A stretch of DNA of 64,000 bases from Paracoccaceae bacterium (GTDB taxonomy: Bacteria > Pseudomonadota > Alphaproteobacteria > Rhodobacterales > Rhodobacteraceae), in NCBI GenBank assembly GCA_030697175.1, contig JAUYQR010000015.1, forward strand, positions 310,001 to 374,000, in the 5' to 3' direction. The notes under the pieces were generated by a model that saw only the letters and a list, made by a program, of their open reading frames with translations, ran no database searches and was not told where the DNA came from. Position 1 is the stretch's first letter. Each line of letters starts with the position of its first letter. Made by a program: the position numbers and the translations under genes. Positions 53,515-60,765 of this stretch are shown in pieces.

Positions 53515-53890
53515 CGGCAAGTTCCTGCAACACGGCCATCGCGATATCGCGCTCGTCCCAGGCGGTGAAAAGGTGGTCGTGGTAATATCCGGCCACCACA
53601 TTGCAGCTTACCCCGGCCGAAGCCAGCGCCCCGGCAACCGCCGCCGTCAACCCGACCGCCGCAAGATCGCTATGCACCGACAGGCTGATCCGCGCCCAAG
53701 CCTCCGACGTCAGCCCCGCCGCCCTGATCGCCGCCAAGGGGGCAACCACCGTGATCCCCTCCGCTTCCGCCATCGTGGCGAACGGCTGGAACGGCAGGTC
53801 GCGGCTGGTCGTGACGGCATACCCGTAAGGCTCGGCGTGCAACACCGGCTGCATCGTTTTCAACAACACCGTCAGATCACGTTCGCCCAT
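53507..53890 (-). CDS. ACT-domain protein in the lysE operon
   Basis: A 127-residue protein with tandem ACT-like folds: LTVLLKTMQPVLHAEPYGYA, ITVVAPLAAIRAAGL, ISLSVHSDLAAVGLTAAVAG and VSCNVVAGYYHDHLFTAWDE. It resembles the small ACT-domain family with similar C-terminal HDHLFV motif. ACT domains bind amino acids. The ATG at 53890 has GGGAGG upstream. Directly before lysE and overlapping it, so it may sense the exported amino acid. Confidence 0.8.
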   Translation of the reverse strand: MGERDLTVLLKTMQPVLHAEPYGYAVTTSRDLPFQPFATMAEAEGITVVAPLAAIRAAGLTSEAWARISLSVHSDLAAVGLTAAVAGALASAGVSCNVVAGYYHDHLFTAWDERDIAMAVLQELAVG

Positions 53891-53930
53891 CTGCGCCTCC
53901 CGCTGCTGGCTTGACCTACGCCGCCGCTTC

Positions 53931-53950
53931 AAGATAGCCTAGTTAATCTT
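53931..53950. promoter_or_regulatory. Candidate LysR-type operator between the ACT/lysE operon and the ArgP-like gene
   Basis: AAGAT (53931-53935) and ATCTT (53946-53950) form a dyad with ten bases between, in the only AT-rich part of the 84-bp divergent region. Confidence 0.4.
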
Positions 53951-53974
53951 CCTTTGGTCACTTAAGCTGCGCTA

Positions 53975-54862
53975 ATGCTGGACCCCGCCCAACTTGCCGC
54001 CCTCGCCGCCGTCCATCGCCGCGGCTCGTTCGACCTTGCCGCCGCTTCTCTGCACGTCACCCCCTCCGCCATCTCGCAGCGCATCAAGGCGCTGGAGGAA
54101 ACCACCGGCACGCTCCTCATCCGCCGTGGCCAGCCCTGCGCCGCCACCGACGCAGGCCTCCGCCTGATCCGCCACCATGACGAGGTCGCCCTCCTCGAAT
54201 CCACCCTCGCGGCTGACCTTCCCGGCCTCACATCGGCCCCCGCCACCCTGCGCATCGCCGTCAATGCCGACAGCCTCGCCACCTGGATCATCCCGGCCCT
54301 CGCCGCGACGACAGGCTTTCTCTTCGACCTCGTGATCGACGATCAGGATGTCAGTCAGGACTGGCTGAAACGCGGCGAGGTTGTCGCCGCCGTCACCTCG
54401 CACGCAGGCCCGCTGCAAGGCTGCGACACCCTGCCCCTTGGCGCGCTGCGCTACCGCGCCACCGCCTCGCCCGGCTACATTCAGCGCTGGTTCCCGAACG
54501 GCCTCACGTCCGACGCGCTTGCCACCGCCCCCGCGATCACCTTCTCCGACAACGACCGCCTGCAAATCGACTGGGTCGCCCGCCACATCCGCCCCGCCCG
54601 CCGCGCCGCGTTTCCCAGTCACCGCATGGCCTCGTCGCACGCCTTCGTCGATGCCTGCCTCCACGGCCTTGGCTGGGCGATGAACCCGGAACCCCTCGCC
54701 GCCCCCCACCTCGCCGCCGGCAGCCTCGTCGACCTCGCGCCCGGCACCCCCCTCGACGTGGCCCTGCACTGGCAGTTCACCCGCCTCGCCTCGCCCGCCC
54801 TCGCCCCGGTCACCGAGGCCGTCCGCCGCGCGGCCCGCGCCCTGCTGGTGCAGCCGCCTTGA
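53975..54862 (+). CDS. ArgP/LysG-type LysR regulator of lysE
   Basis: A 295-residue LysR protein: LAALAAVHRRGSFDLAAASL, HVTPSAISQRIKALEETTGT and LIRRGQPCAATDAGLRLIRH are typical of ArgP (IciA)/LysG, as is the WIIPALAAT segment in the effector domain. It activates the divergent exporter when basic amino acids accumulate. The ATG at 53975 lies 84 bases from the ACT gene. Confidence 0.9.
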   Translation: MLDPAQLAALAAVHRRGSFDLAAASLHVTPSAISQRIKALEETTGTLLIRRGQPCAATDAGLRLIRHHDEVALLESTLAADLPGLTSAPATLRIAVNADSLATWIIPALAATTGFLFDLVIDDQDVSQDWLKRGEVVAAVTSHAGPLQGCDTLPLGALRYRATASPGYIQRWFPNGLTSDALATAPAITFSDNDRLQIDWVARHIRPARRAAFPSHRMASSHAFVDACLHGLGWAMNPEPLAAPHLAAGSLVDLAPGTPLDVALHWQFTRLASPALAPVTEAVRRAARALLVQPP

Positions 54863-54893
54863 CGCGCGGCACCCGCCCCGCAAGACTGGCGGA

Positions 54894-55442
54894 ATGACAG
54901 ACCCGCATCGCCCCTACCGCCAGCTTGCCCGCAACAACCGCCTCGCCAACCGCCGCCTCGCGGCCGCCATCGCGGCGCTTCAGCCCGGCGAGTGGGAGGC
55001 CCCGCGCACCAGTTTCTTCCCCAGCCTCCGCGCCACGCTGAACCACATCCACCTCGTCGACCGCTTCTACATCGACGCGCTGCACGGCGGCACGCTCGGC
55101 GTCTCGGTCTTTGCCAACCGCGAGCCTTTCGCAGACCCCTCCGCCCTCGCCGCCGCGCAAGATGCCCTTGACGCCACCGCGCTCGCTTTCGTCACCGCCG
55201 CGCCAGACCTTGACCGCCCCGTCCACATCCACCGCGCCACGCACATCCAGACCGAGACGGTTGCCGACACGCTGATGCATCTTCTCCTGCACAGCCAGCA
55301 CCACCGCGGTCAGGTGCATGCCATGCTCGCGGGCACCAGCGTCCGCCCCCCGCAACTCGACGAATTCTTCATGGCCGACGATGCCCGCTTCCGCACCGCC
55401 GACCTGGCCGCGCTCGGCTGGACCGAAGCCGACCTCGGCTGA
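54894..55442 (+). CDS. DinB-fold metal-dependent protein
   Basis: A 182-residue four-helix protein: QLARNNRLANRRLAAAIAAL, ATLNHIHLVDRFYIDALHGG and LLLHSQHHRGQVHAMLAGT. The three His ligands lie in the HIHLVD and HSQHHRGQVH segments. DinB-family proteins bind a divalent metal; some transfer or accept bacillithiol or mycothiol in other phyla, but the role in alphaproteobacteria is unclear. Confidence 0.88.
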   Translation: MTDPHRPYRQLARNNRLANRRLAAAIAALQPGEWEAPRTSFFPSLRATLNHIHLVDRFYIDALHGGTLGVSVFANREPFADPSALAAAQDALDATALAFVTAAPDLDRPVHIHRATHIQTETVADTLMHLLLHSQHHRGQVHAMLAGTSVRPPQLDEFFMADDARFRTADLAALGWTEADLG

Positions 55443-55484
55443 CGCGCCCCACCCCCATCCCCAAGGCCCGACCCAAAGGCGCCT

Positions 55485-55521
55485 CCCTCCCCCCTCCGTG
55501 GGGGAGGGCTGGGGTGGGGGG
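55485..55521. repeat. G/C-rich REP-like palindrome, copy 1
   Basis: CCCTCCCCC (55485-55493) and GGGGGAGGG (55500-55508) are perfect inverted repeats, followed by CTGGGGTGGGGGG. A second copy lies at 59539-59570 inside a coding region. It resembles interspersed intergenic repeats common in alphaproteobacterial genomes. Confidence 0.7.
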
Positions 55522-55542
55522 GCCACCTGACCGCCAGAAACG

Positions 55543-55570
55543 AAAAAGCCCCCGTCGCCGGGGGCCTTTT
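55543..55570. terminator. Bidirectional intrinsic terminator between dinB-like gene and yebC
   Basis: AAAAA, then GCCCCCG (55548-55554), loop TCGC, CGGGGGC (55559-55565), C and TTTT. Serves both convergent transcripts. Confidence 0.85.
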
Positions 55571-55591
55571 CACCTCATGCCGACGCCCGGA

Positions 55592-56335
55592 TCACTCCAA
55601 AAGCGCCGCCACCTCTTCGGGAATGTCGAAGTTGTGCGTCACGGTCTGCACATCGTCGTCCTCTTCCAGCATGTCGATCAGCCGCATCAGCTTTTGCGCG
55701 GTGTCCAGATCGACCTCGGTCAGGGTCTGGGCCTTCCAGATCAGCTTTGATTCCGTCGATTCCCCCAGCGCCTTTTCCAGCGCGTCCGAAACCTCCGACA
55801 GGTTCTCCACCTGGCAATAGATCCAGTGGCCGTCCTCGTCGCTTTCGACGTCATCGGCGCCCGCATCCAGCGCCGCCATCATCACGTCATCGGCCGACCC
55901 GACCGAGGCCGGATAGGAGATCTCGCCCACCCGGTCAAAGCTGTGCGCCACCGAACCCGTGGTGCCAAGGTTGCCGCCGCATTTCGAGAAATACGACCGC
56001 ACGTTCGACGCGGTGCGGTTCAGGTTGTCGGTCATCGCCTCGACGATGATCGCGATCCCGTTCACGCCATAGCCCTCATAGCGGATTTCGGTATAGTCCG
56101 CGCCGTCGCCCATCTGGCTTTTCTTGATCGCCCGGTCGATCACATCCTTCGGCATCGACACGGCCTTCGCGGCCTTCACCGCCAGCCGCAGACGCGGGTT
56201 CATGTCGACGTCCGGCATCCCCATCTTGGCCGCGACGGTGATTTCCTTCGCCAGCTTCGAGAACATCTTGGAGCGCAACTTGTCCTGCTTGCCCTTGCGG
56301 TGCTGGATGTTCGCCCATTTCGAATGGCCTGCCAT
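55592..56335 (-). CDS. yebC: YebC/PmpR-family regulator
   Basis: A 247-residue protein: [20 protein letters not shown] is the family start, then [54 protein letters not shown] and [21 protein letters not shown]. This is the conserved YebC/TACO1 family, reported to act in translation of proline-rich stretches as well as in transcription. Length is typical. Confidence 0.95.
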   Translation of the reverse strand: MAGHSKWANIQHRKGKQDKLRSKMFSKLAKEITVAAKMGMPDVDMNPRLRLAVKAAKAVSMPKDVIDRAIKKSQMGDGADYTEIRYEGYGVNGIAIIVEAMTDNLNRTASNVRSYFSKCGGNLGTTGSVAHSFDRVGEISYPASVGSADDVMMAALDAGADDVESDEDGHWIYCQVENLSEVSDALEKALGESTESKLIWKAQTLTEVDLDTAQKLMRLIDMLEEDDDVQTVTHNFDIPEEVAALLE

Positions 56336-56470
56336 GACCCCTGAACTCCGGTCTAGAATTGATGGCGTCCTCTACACCAGCGCACCGCGTCCCCGCAACC
56401 CCGCCAGAACAGCCCGCCCGCGCCAGACGCCGCCCGTGTCGGGGATGGGGGGGGGCCGCGCAGGAACGGC

Positions 56471-56836
56471 TCAGTCGCGCGCCAGAACCACCGGCGGCGG
56501 CGACACGAACACCCGGTCGATCCCCGCCGGATCGGTAATCACCACTTCCGCCATCGGCGCCAGCGCACCCTCGGCGCCCAGCGCCTCGGTCAGGCCGGTG
56601 AACAGCTTGCGCAGCACGTTGGGGTTTTCCTCCACCCGCACCGCATAGCCGTATCCCGGCCCGCACGGCTCCAGCCGCCCCGCACCGCCCGCCGCGGCCC
56701 AGTCGGCCCGGCATACCGTGCCGTCCGACAGCGTCACCGTCAGCACGTCGACCGACAGCCGCGCCGCCTGCGGCACCGGTGCGCCCATCGGCATCGCGCA
56801 GCCCGCCAGCAGCATCAGCCCCAAGAACTTGTGCAT
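56471..56836 (-). CDS. Small lipoprotein of unknown function
   Basis: A 121-residue protein starting MHKFLGLMLLAGCAMPMGAP: the lipobox LLAGC gives lipidation at Cys12 or nearby. GAGGAG precedes the ATG at 56836. The mature part (VTLSDGTVCRADW, GYGYAVRVEEN) is beta-rich, with no domain recognised. Eleven bases after the SLC13-type transporter gene, so probably co-transcribed. Confidence 0.7.
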   Translation of the reverse strand: MHKFLGLMLLAGCAMPMGAPVPQAARLSVDVLTVTLSDGTVCRADWAAAGGAGRLEPCGPGYGYAVRVEENPNVLRKLFTGLTEALGAEGALAPMAEVVITDPAGIDRVFVSPPPVVLARD

Positions 56837-56847
56837 CGCATCTCTCC

Positions 56848-58626
56848 TCACAGCGGCCAGATCAGCGGGATCAGCGCGCAGGCCACCAGCATCACGATGA
56901 TGTTCAAGGGCAGCCCGATCTTCACATAGTCCGAAAACTTGTAGCCGCCCGGTCCGTAGACCATCATGTTGGTCTGATACCCCACCGGGGTGGCAAAGGC
57001 GAGCGTGGCCGAAAACATCACCGCCACCACGAAGGGCCGCGGATCAAGGCCAAGGTTCTGCGCCAGCTCGATCGCGATTGGCGTGTAGATCACCGCCACC
57101 GCATTGTTCGACAGGAACTCGGTCAGCACCAGCCCCAGGAAATACACCGCCAGGATCATGAAGAACGGGCTCAGGCCGACCAGCCAGGGCGCCACCGCGG
57201 TCACGATCATCTCCACCGCGCCGGAATGTTCCAGCCCCTGCCCCACCGCCAGCATCGCAAAGATCATCGCCAGCAAGCGCCCGTCGACAAAGGAAAACGC
57301 CTCGTCACTGTCAACGCAATGCGTGATCAGGATCAGCGCCACCGCAATCACCGCCAAAGGCAGGATCGGGGCCGCATCCACCGCCGAAAGCCCCACGATC
57401 AGTGCCAGCGCCAGAATCGCGATCGGCGCCTTCGCCCGGCGGAACGGCGTGGCGCGCGGACGGCTGATGTCGACCAGATCCATGTCGGCGGCCAGCTTCT
57501 GGATATCCTCGATGGCGCCTTCCAACAGCAGCGTGTCCCCCACCCGCACGATCAGGTCATCCAACTGCCGCCCGATGTTCTGGTTGCGCCGATGCACCGC
57601 CAGCACATAAACCCCATAGCGCCGCCGGATGCGCAACTCGCCCAGAGACCGCCCCTCCATCCGGCAGCCCGGCCCGATCAGCACCTCGACCGTCTCGGTC
57701 TTGACCGAACTCAGCTTGTCGACCAGCAGCACATCCTTGCGCGTCTGCATGCCCAGAATCTCGGTCATCTCGGTGCGCAGAACCACCCGGTCCCCCGCCG
57801 CCAGCACAACAGACGCCAGATCGCGCCTGAGCGACGCATCGCCGCGCAGCACGTCGATCACCCGCACCCCGTCGCGCTTGAACAGGTCCACATCCGTCAC
57901 CGCCTGCCCGATCAGCGTGCTGGCCTCCGGCACCGCGACCTCGGTGAAGAACTTCATCTTCCGCCGGTCGCTCAGCAAGGCGCCCATCGACTGGCGCATC
58001 GGCAGCAGCCGGTCGCCGAACAGCGCCAGGTAGATCGCCCCCGCCACCGTCACCGCAATGCCCAAGGGGGCAATCTCGAACAGGCTGAAATGCTCCAGCC
58101 CCTGCTCGCGCGCCACGCCATCGACCAGAATGTTGGTCGAGGTGCCGATCAGCGTGATCATGCCCCCCAGCACCGTCAGATAACTCAACGGGATCAGCAG
58201 CTTGGATGGCGCCGTCCCGATCTTGACCGCAATCTGGATCACCACCGGGATCATCACCGCCACAAGGGGCGTGTTGTTCATGAACGCCGACGCCACCGCG
58301 ATGAACCCGAACAGGACCGCAATCGTCGTGCGCGGACGGTCGCCGACATGGCGCTCCGCCGTGGAAATGATCATCTCCACCGCGCCCGTGCGCACCAGCC
58401 CGCCCATCACCAGAAACAACATCGCGATCGTCCAGGGGGCCGAGTTCGACAGAACCGAGGTCGCCTCCTTGATCGGCAGGATGCCGAGGATCAGCATCAC
58501 CGTCGCCCCGCCGATCGCCGTCACCTCGACCGGCGTGCGCTCCATCACGAACAGCACGAACATCACCACAAGGATGCCCAGCGCGACATAGGCCTGCGCT
58601 TCGACCGGGATCGCCAATCCGAACAT
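56848..58626 (-). CDS. SLC13-type (DASS) transporter with TrkA-C domains
   Basis: A 592-residue membrane protein: about eleven helices with IPIKEATSVLSNSAPWTIAM, SAFMNNTPLVAVMIPVVIQI, GGMITLIGTSTNILVDGV and LTEFLSNNAVAVIYTPIAIE, the CitMHS/DASS ion-binding hairpins. Two TrkA-C (RCK_C) domains lie between the halves (about 210-300 and 300-380; EASTLIGQAVTDVDLFKRDG). Such proteins take up sulfate, silicate, or dicarboxylates with sodium. GGAGG precedes the ATG at 58626. Confidence 0.88.
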   Translation of the reverse strand: MFGLAIPVEAQAYVALGILVVMFVLFVMERTPVEVTAIGGATVMLILGILPIKEATSVLSNSAPWTIAMLFLVMGGLVRTGAVEMIISTAERHVGDRPRTTIAVLFGFIAVASAFMNNTPLVAVMIPVVIQIAVKIGTAPSKLLIPLSYLTVLGGMITLIGTSTNILVDGVAREQGLEHFSLFEIAPLGIAVTVAGAIYLALFGDRLLPMRQSMGALLSDRRKMKFFTEVAVPEASTLIGQAVTDVDLFKRDGVRVIDVLRGDASLRRDLASVVLAAGDRVVLRTEMTEILGMQTRKDVLLVDKLSSVKTETVEVLIGPGCRMEGRSLGELRIRRRYGVYVLAVHRRNQNIGRQLDDLIVRVGDTLLLEGAIEDIQKLAADMDLVDISRPRATPFRRAKAPIAILALALIVGLSAVDAAPILPLAVIAVALILITHCVDSDEAFSFVDGRLLAMIFAMLAVGQGLEHSGAVEMIVTAVAPWLVGLSPFFMILAVYFLGLVLTEFLSNNAVAVIYTPIAIELAQNLGLDPRPFVVAVMFSATLAFATPVGYQTNMMVYGPGGYKFSDYVKIGLPLNIIVMLVACALIPLIWPL

Positions 58627-58639
58627 TCTGCCTCCGGTT

Positions 58640-59599
58640 TCAGGACGTTGTGGTCGCCAGCCGTCGCGGCTGCACCAATGCCACACCCGCCAGCATGACG
58701 ACAAGCGCCACCCAGACCAAGGGCGAAAACCGCTCACCCAAAAGGATCATCGCCCAAAAAACGCCCGACGCGGTCACCAGATACGAACATTGCGAGGCAA
58801 AGACCGATCCCGCCCGCGACGCAAGCCAGACATAGCTCGAATACACCAGCGCATGGACCACCGAAGACATCACCAGCGCCCCCTCCGCCCGGCCCATCGG
58901 AAACGGATCGACCCACTGCCCCGTGCCCCAGGCAATCGGCGCGGCCATCACCATCCCCACGACGCAGACGCCGAACATCGCCTGCACCGCGTCCATCCCC
59001 GCGGTGCCGCCCCGTGCGACGTAATTCGCCTCCATCGCGTAAAACAGCGGCCCGATCATCGCCACCATCACCCACCCAAGGCTGACACCCACGCCGCCGC
59101 CCGGATTGGCGATCAACGCCACCCCGGCCAGGCCCAGCAGCAACCCGCCCAGCCGCAGCGTCGAAAACCGGTCCAGCCCCAAGGCCAGCGCCATCGGAAA
59201 CGCGATCAGCGGCACGGTGGAAATCAGGATCGACATGATCCCCGCCGGCAGATGCACAACGGCGGCATAGAAGGTCGCGTTCGGGATCAGCGTGCCGATG
59301 GTGGCCACCACCACATGGAAAACCATCGCCTCACGGGTAAAGACCATGCCCCGCCGCCTGACCAGCGACACGATCCCCAGTGCCACCGCACCCACCGCCA
59401 ACTGCCAGAAGATCAACCCGAACGGCTGATGCCCCGTCGCCGTCGCCATCTTGCCAAGCGATTGCGTCGAGCCCCAGCCCACGCCCAGCACCACCAGCAC
59501 GGCGACGAAAAACCACCGTTCCCGTGACGCGCTTCCCGCCCCCCTCGTGGGGGAGGGAGAGGGTGGGGGCGCCGCCGAAAAGCTCTGCGCCTCGCTCAC
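58640..59599 (-). CDS. EamA/DMT-family transporter with repeat-derived N-terminus
   Basis: A 319-residue protein with ten membrane helices (FFVAVLVVLGVGWGSTQSLG, FGLIFWQLAVGAVALGIVSL, ATIGTLIPNATFYAAVVHLP, VTASGVFWAMILLGERFSPL). It starts at GTG 59599, overlapping the YmdB-type stop as GTGA. Residues about 10-22 (APPPSPSPTRGAG) are encoded by a G/C-rich REP-like palindrome. Substrate unknown. Confidence 0.85.
   Translation of the reverse strand: MSEAQSFSAAPPPSPSPTRGAGSASRERWFFVAVLVVLGVGWGSTQSLGKMATATGHQPFGLIFWQLAVGAVALGIVSLVRRRGMVFTREAMVFHVVVATIGTLIPNATFYAAVVHLPAGIMSILISTVPLIAFPMALALGLDRFSTLRLGGLLLGLAGVALIANPGGGVGVSLGWVMVAMIGPLFYAMEANYVARGGTAGMDAVQAMFGVCVVGMVMAAPIAWGTGQWVDPFPMGRAEGALVMSSVVHALVYSSYVWLASRAGSVFASQCSYLVTASGVFWAMILLGERFSPLVWVALVVMLAGVALVQPRRLATTTS
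59539..59570. repeat. G/C-rich REP-like palindrome, copy 2, inside a coding region
   Basis: CCCCC-TCGT-GGGGG (59540-59553) plus AGGGAGAGGGTGGGGGC, closely matching the copy at 55485-55521. It is in frame within the EamA-type gene and adds a Pro/Ser-rich segment. Confidence 0.7.
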
Positions 59600-60408
59600 G
59601 GAACCGCTTGCTCCAGCCGCCCGCCCACCCGGATCATCCGCACGCGCGTCGCGCGCCCGGTCTTGTCATCCGTCTCGACATAAACCCCCGACAGCGTCGC
59701 CTGGCCGCCCGCAGGCTCGAACCGACCCTTCGCCATCCCGGTGATGAACCGCCGCAACGGCTCCATCTTCTCCATCCCGATCACGCTGTCATAATCGCCG
59801 CACATGCCCGCGTCCGACAGATAAGCCGTCCCCTTCGCCAGGATCTGCGCATCCCCGGTCGGCACATGGGTATGCGTGCCCACCACCAAGGACGCCATCC
59901 CGTCGCACCAGTGCCCGGTCGCCATCTTCTCGCTCGTCGCCTCGGCATGGATATCCACGATCGCCGCCTGCACCGCCGCGCCCAGCGTATGCACCTTCAA
60001 CACCGCCTCCAGCGCGCTGAACGGGTCGTCGAACGGCCGCTTCATGAACACCTGCCCCAAGGCCTGCGTCACCAGCACCCGCCGCCCCTGCGTTGCCTCG
60101 AACACCCGAAACCCCTTGCCGGGTGCCACCTTCGAGAAATTCAACGGCCGGATGATCCGCGGCTCGGTCTCGATGAAACTCAGCATGTCCTTCTGGTCGA
60201 ACGCATGATCGCCCAGCGTCAGGCAATCCGCCCCCGCCGCCAGCAAGGCTTTCGCATGTTCCGCCGTCAGCCCCGCGCCCTGGCTCGCGTTCTCGCCGTT
60301 GACCACGACGAAATCGAGCCCCCAGTCGGCCCGCAGCCCCGGCAGCCGCTCCGCCACCGCCGTCCGGCCAGACCGGCCCATCACATCGCCAAGGAAAAGG
60401 AGTCTCAT
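59596..60408 (-). CDS. YmdB-family metallophosphoesterase
   Basis: A 270-residue protein: MRLLFLGDVMGRSGRTAVAE, VVNGENASQGAGL, LTLGDHAFDQKDM, IRPLNFSKVAPGKGF, VDIHAEATSEKMA and VGTHTHVPTGDAQILAKGTA, the YmdB/TIGR00282 metal-binding set (D8, N and E of NGEN, H of GDHAFD, HAE, THTHV). Bacillus YmdB hydrolyses 2',3'-cAMP. The ATG at 60408 gives the family start; ATG 60435 would add nine residues. Confidence 0.9.
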   Translation of the reverse strand: MRLLFLGDVMGRSGRTAVAERLPGLRADWGLDFVVVNGENASQGAGLTAEHAKALLAAGADCLTLGDHAFDQKDMLSFIETEPRIIRPLNFSKVAPGKGFRVFEATQGRRVLVTQALGQVFMKRPFDDPFSALEAVLKVHTLGAAVQAAIVDIHAEATSEKMATGHWCDGMASLVVGTHTHVPTGDAQILAKGTAYLSDAGMCGDYDSVIGMEKMEPLRRFITGMAKGRFEPAGGQATLSGVYVETDDKTGRATRVRMIRVGGRLEQAVP

Positions 60409-60472
60409 GCGGGAACGGCTTAGACCAAATCGCATCGTCCTGCCAGAGGTCGGAAAGAAGACCGTCCCCTTG

Positions 60473-60498
60473 CCCGATTTGTCCCATGACAAATCGGG
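60473..60498. repeat. Perfect 11-bp inverted repeat
   Basis: CCCGATTTGTC (60473-60483), spacer CCAT, GACAAATCGGG (60488-60498). No T-run. Could be an operator or the stem of a transcribed structure. Confidence 0.7.
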
Positions 60499-60628
60499 CC
60501 GCGCCTGCCTGCCCCTGGCGGGCGCGCTCCGAGTTCCGCACGCCGCACCCTGCCCCACGCCCCGTGACCGCCGGCTCGCGCCTCCAGCCAACTGCCCGAT
60601 TCGCCCCACAAGGTTAACGCGCAGCCAG

Positions 60629-60656
60629 CCATACACCTGCCATACACCTGCCATAC
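60629..60656. repeat. 11-bp direct repeat, 2.5 copies
   Basis: CCATACACCTG at 60629-60639 and 60640-60650, then CCATAC at 60651-60656. Confidence 0.8.
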
Positions 60657-60765
60657 CCAAGGCAGACGCATTGCAGCCAAAGACTTCTCCACAAATTCAA
60701 CCCCTTACCCCAACGCACGCGCCACACCGTTCCCCAACTCCGCCCCACGCCTTATCTCTTTGTCC

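Larger units (their letters stand above)
60409..60765. other. Intergenic region with repeats between ymdB-like and helicase genes
   Basis: About 357 bp without a convincing gene. It holds an 11-bp inverted repeat (60473-60498) and an 11-bp direct repeat (60629-60656), and must contain both divergent promoters, which I cannot identify. Confidence 0.5.

Noticed and set aside
56779-58698. A 639-codon plus-strand open frame opposite the SLC13-type gene
   Set aside because: Arg/His/Asp-rich composition typical of an antisense frame; the opposite strand has clear membrane-transporter motifs.
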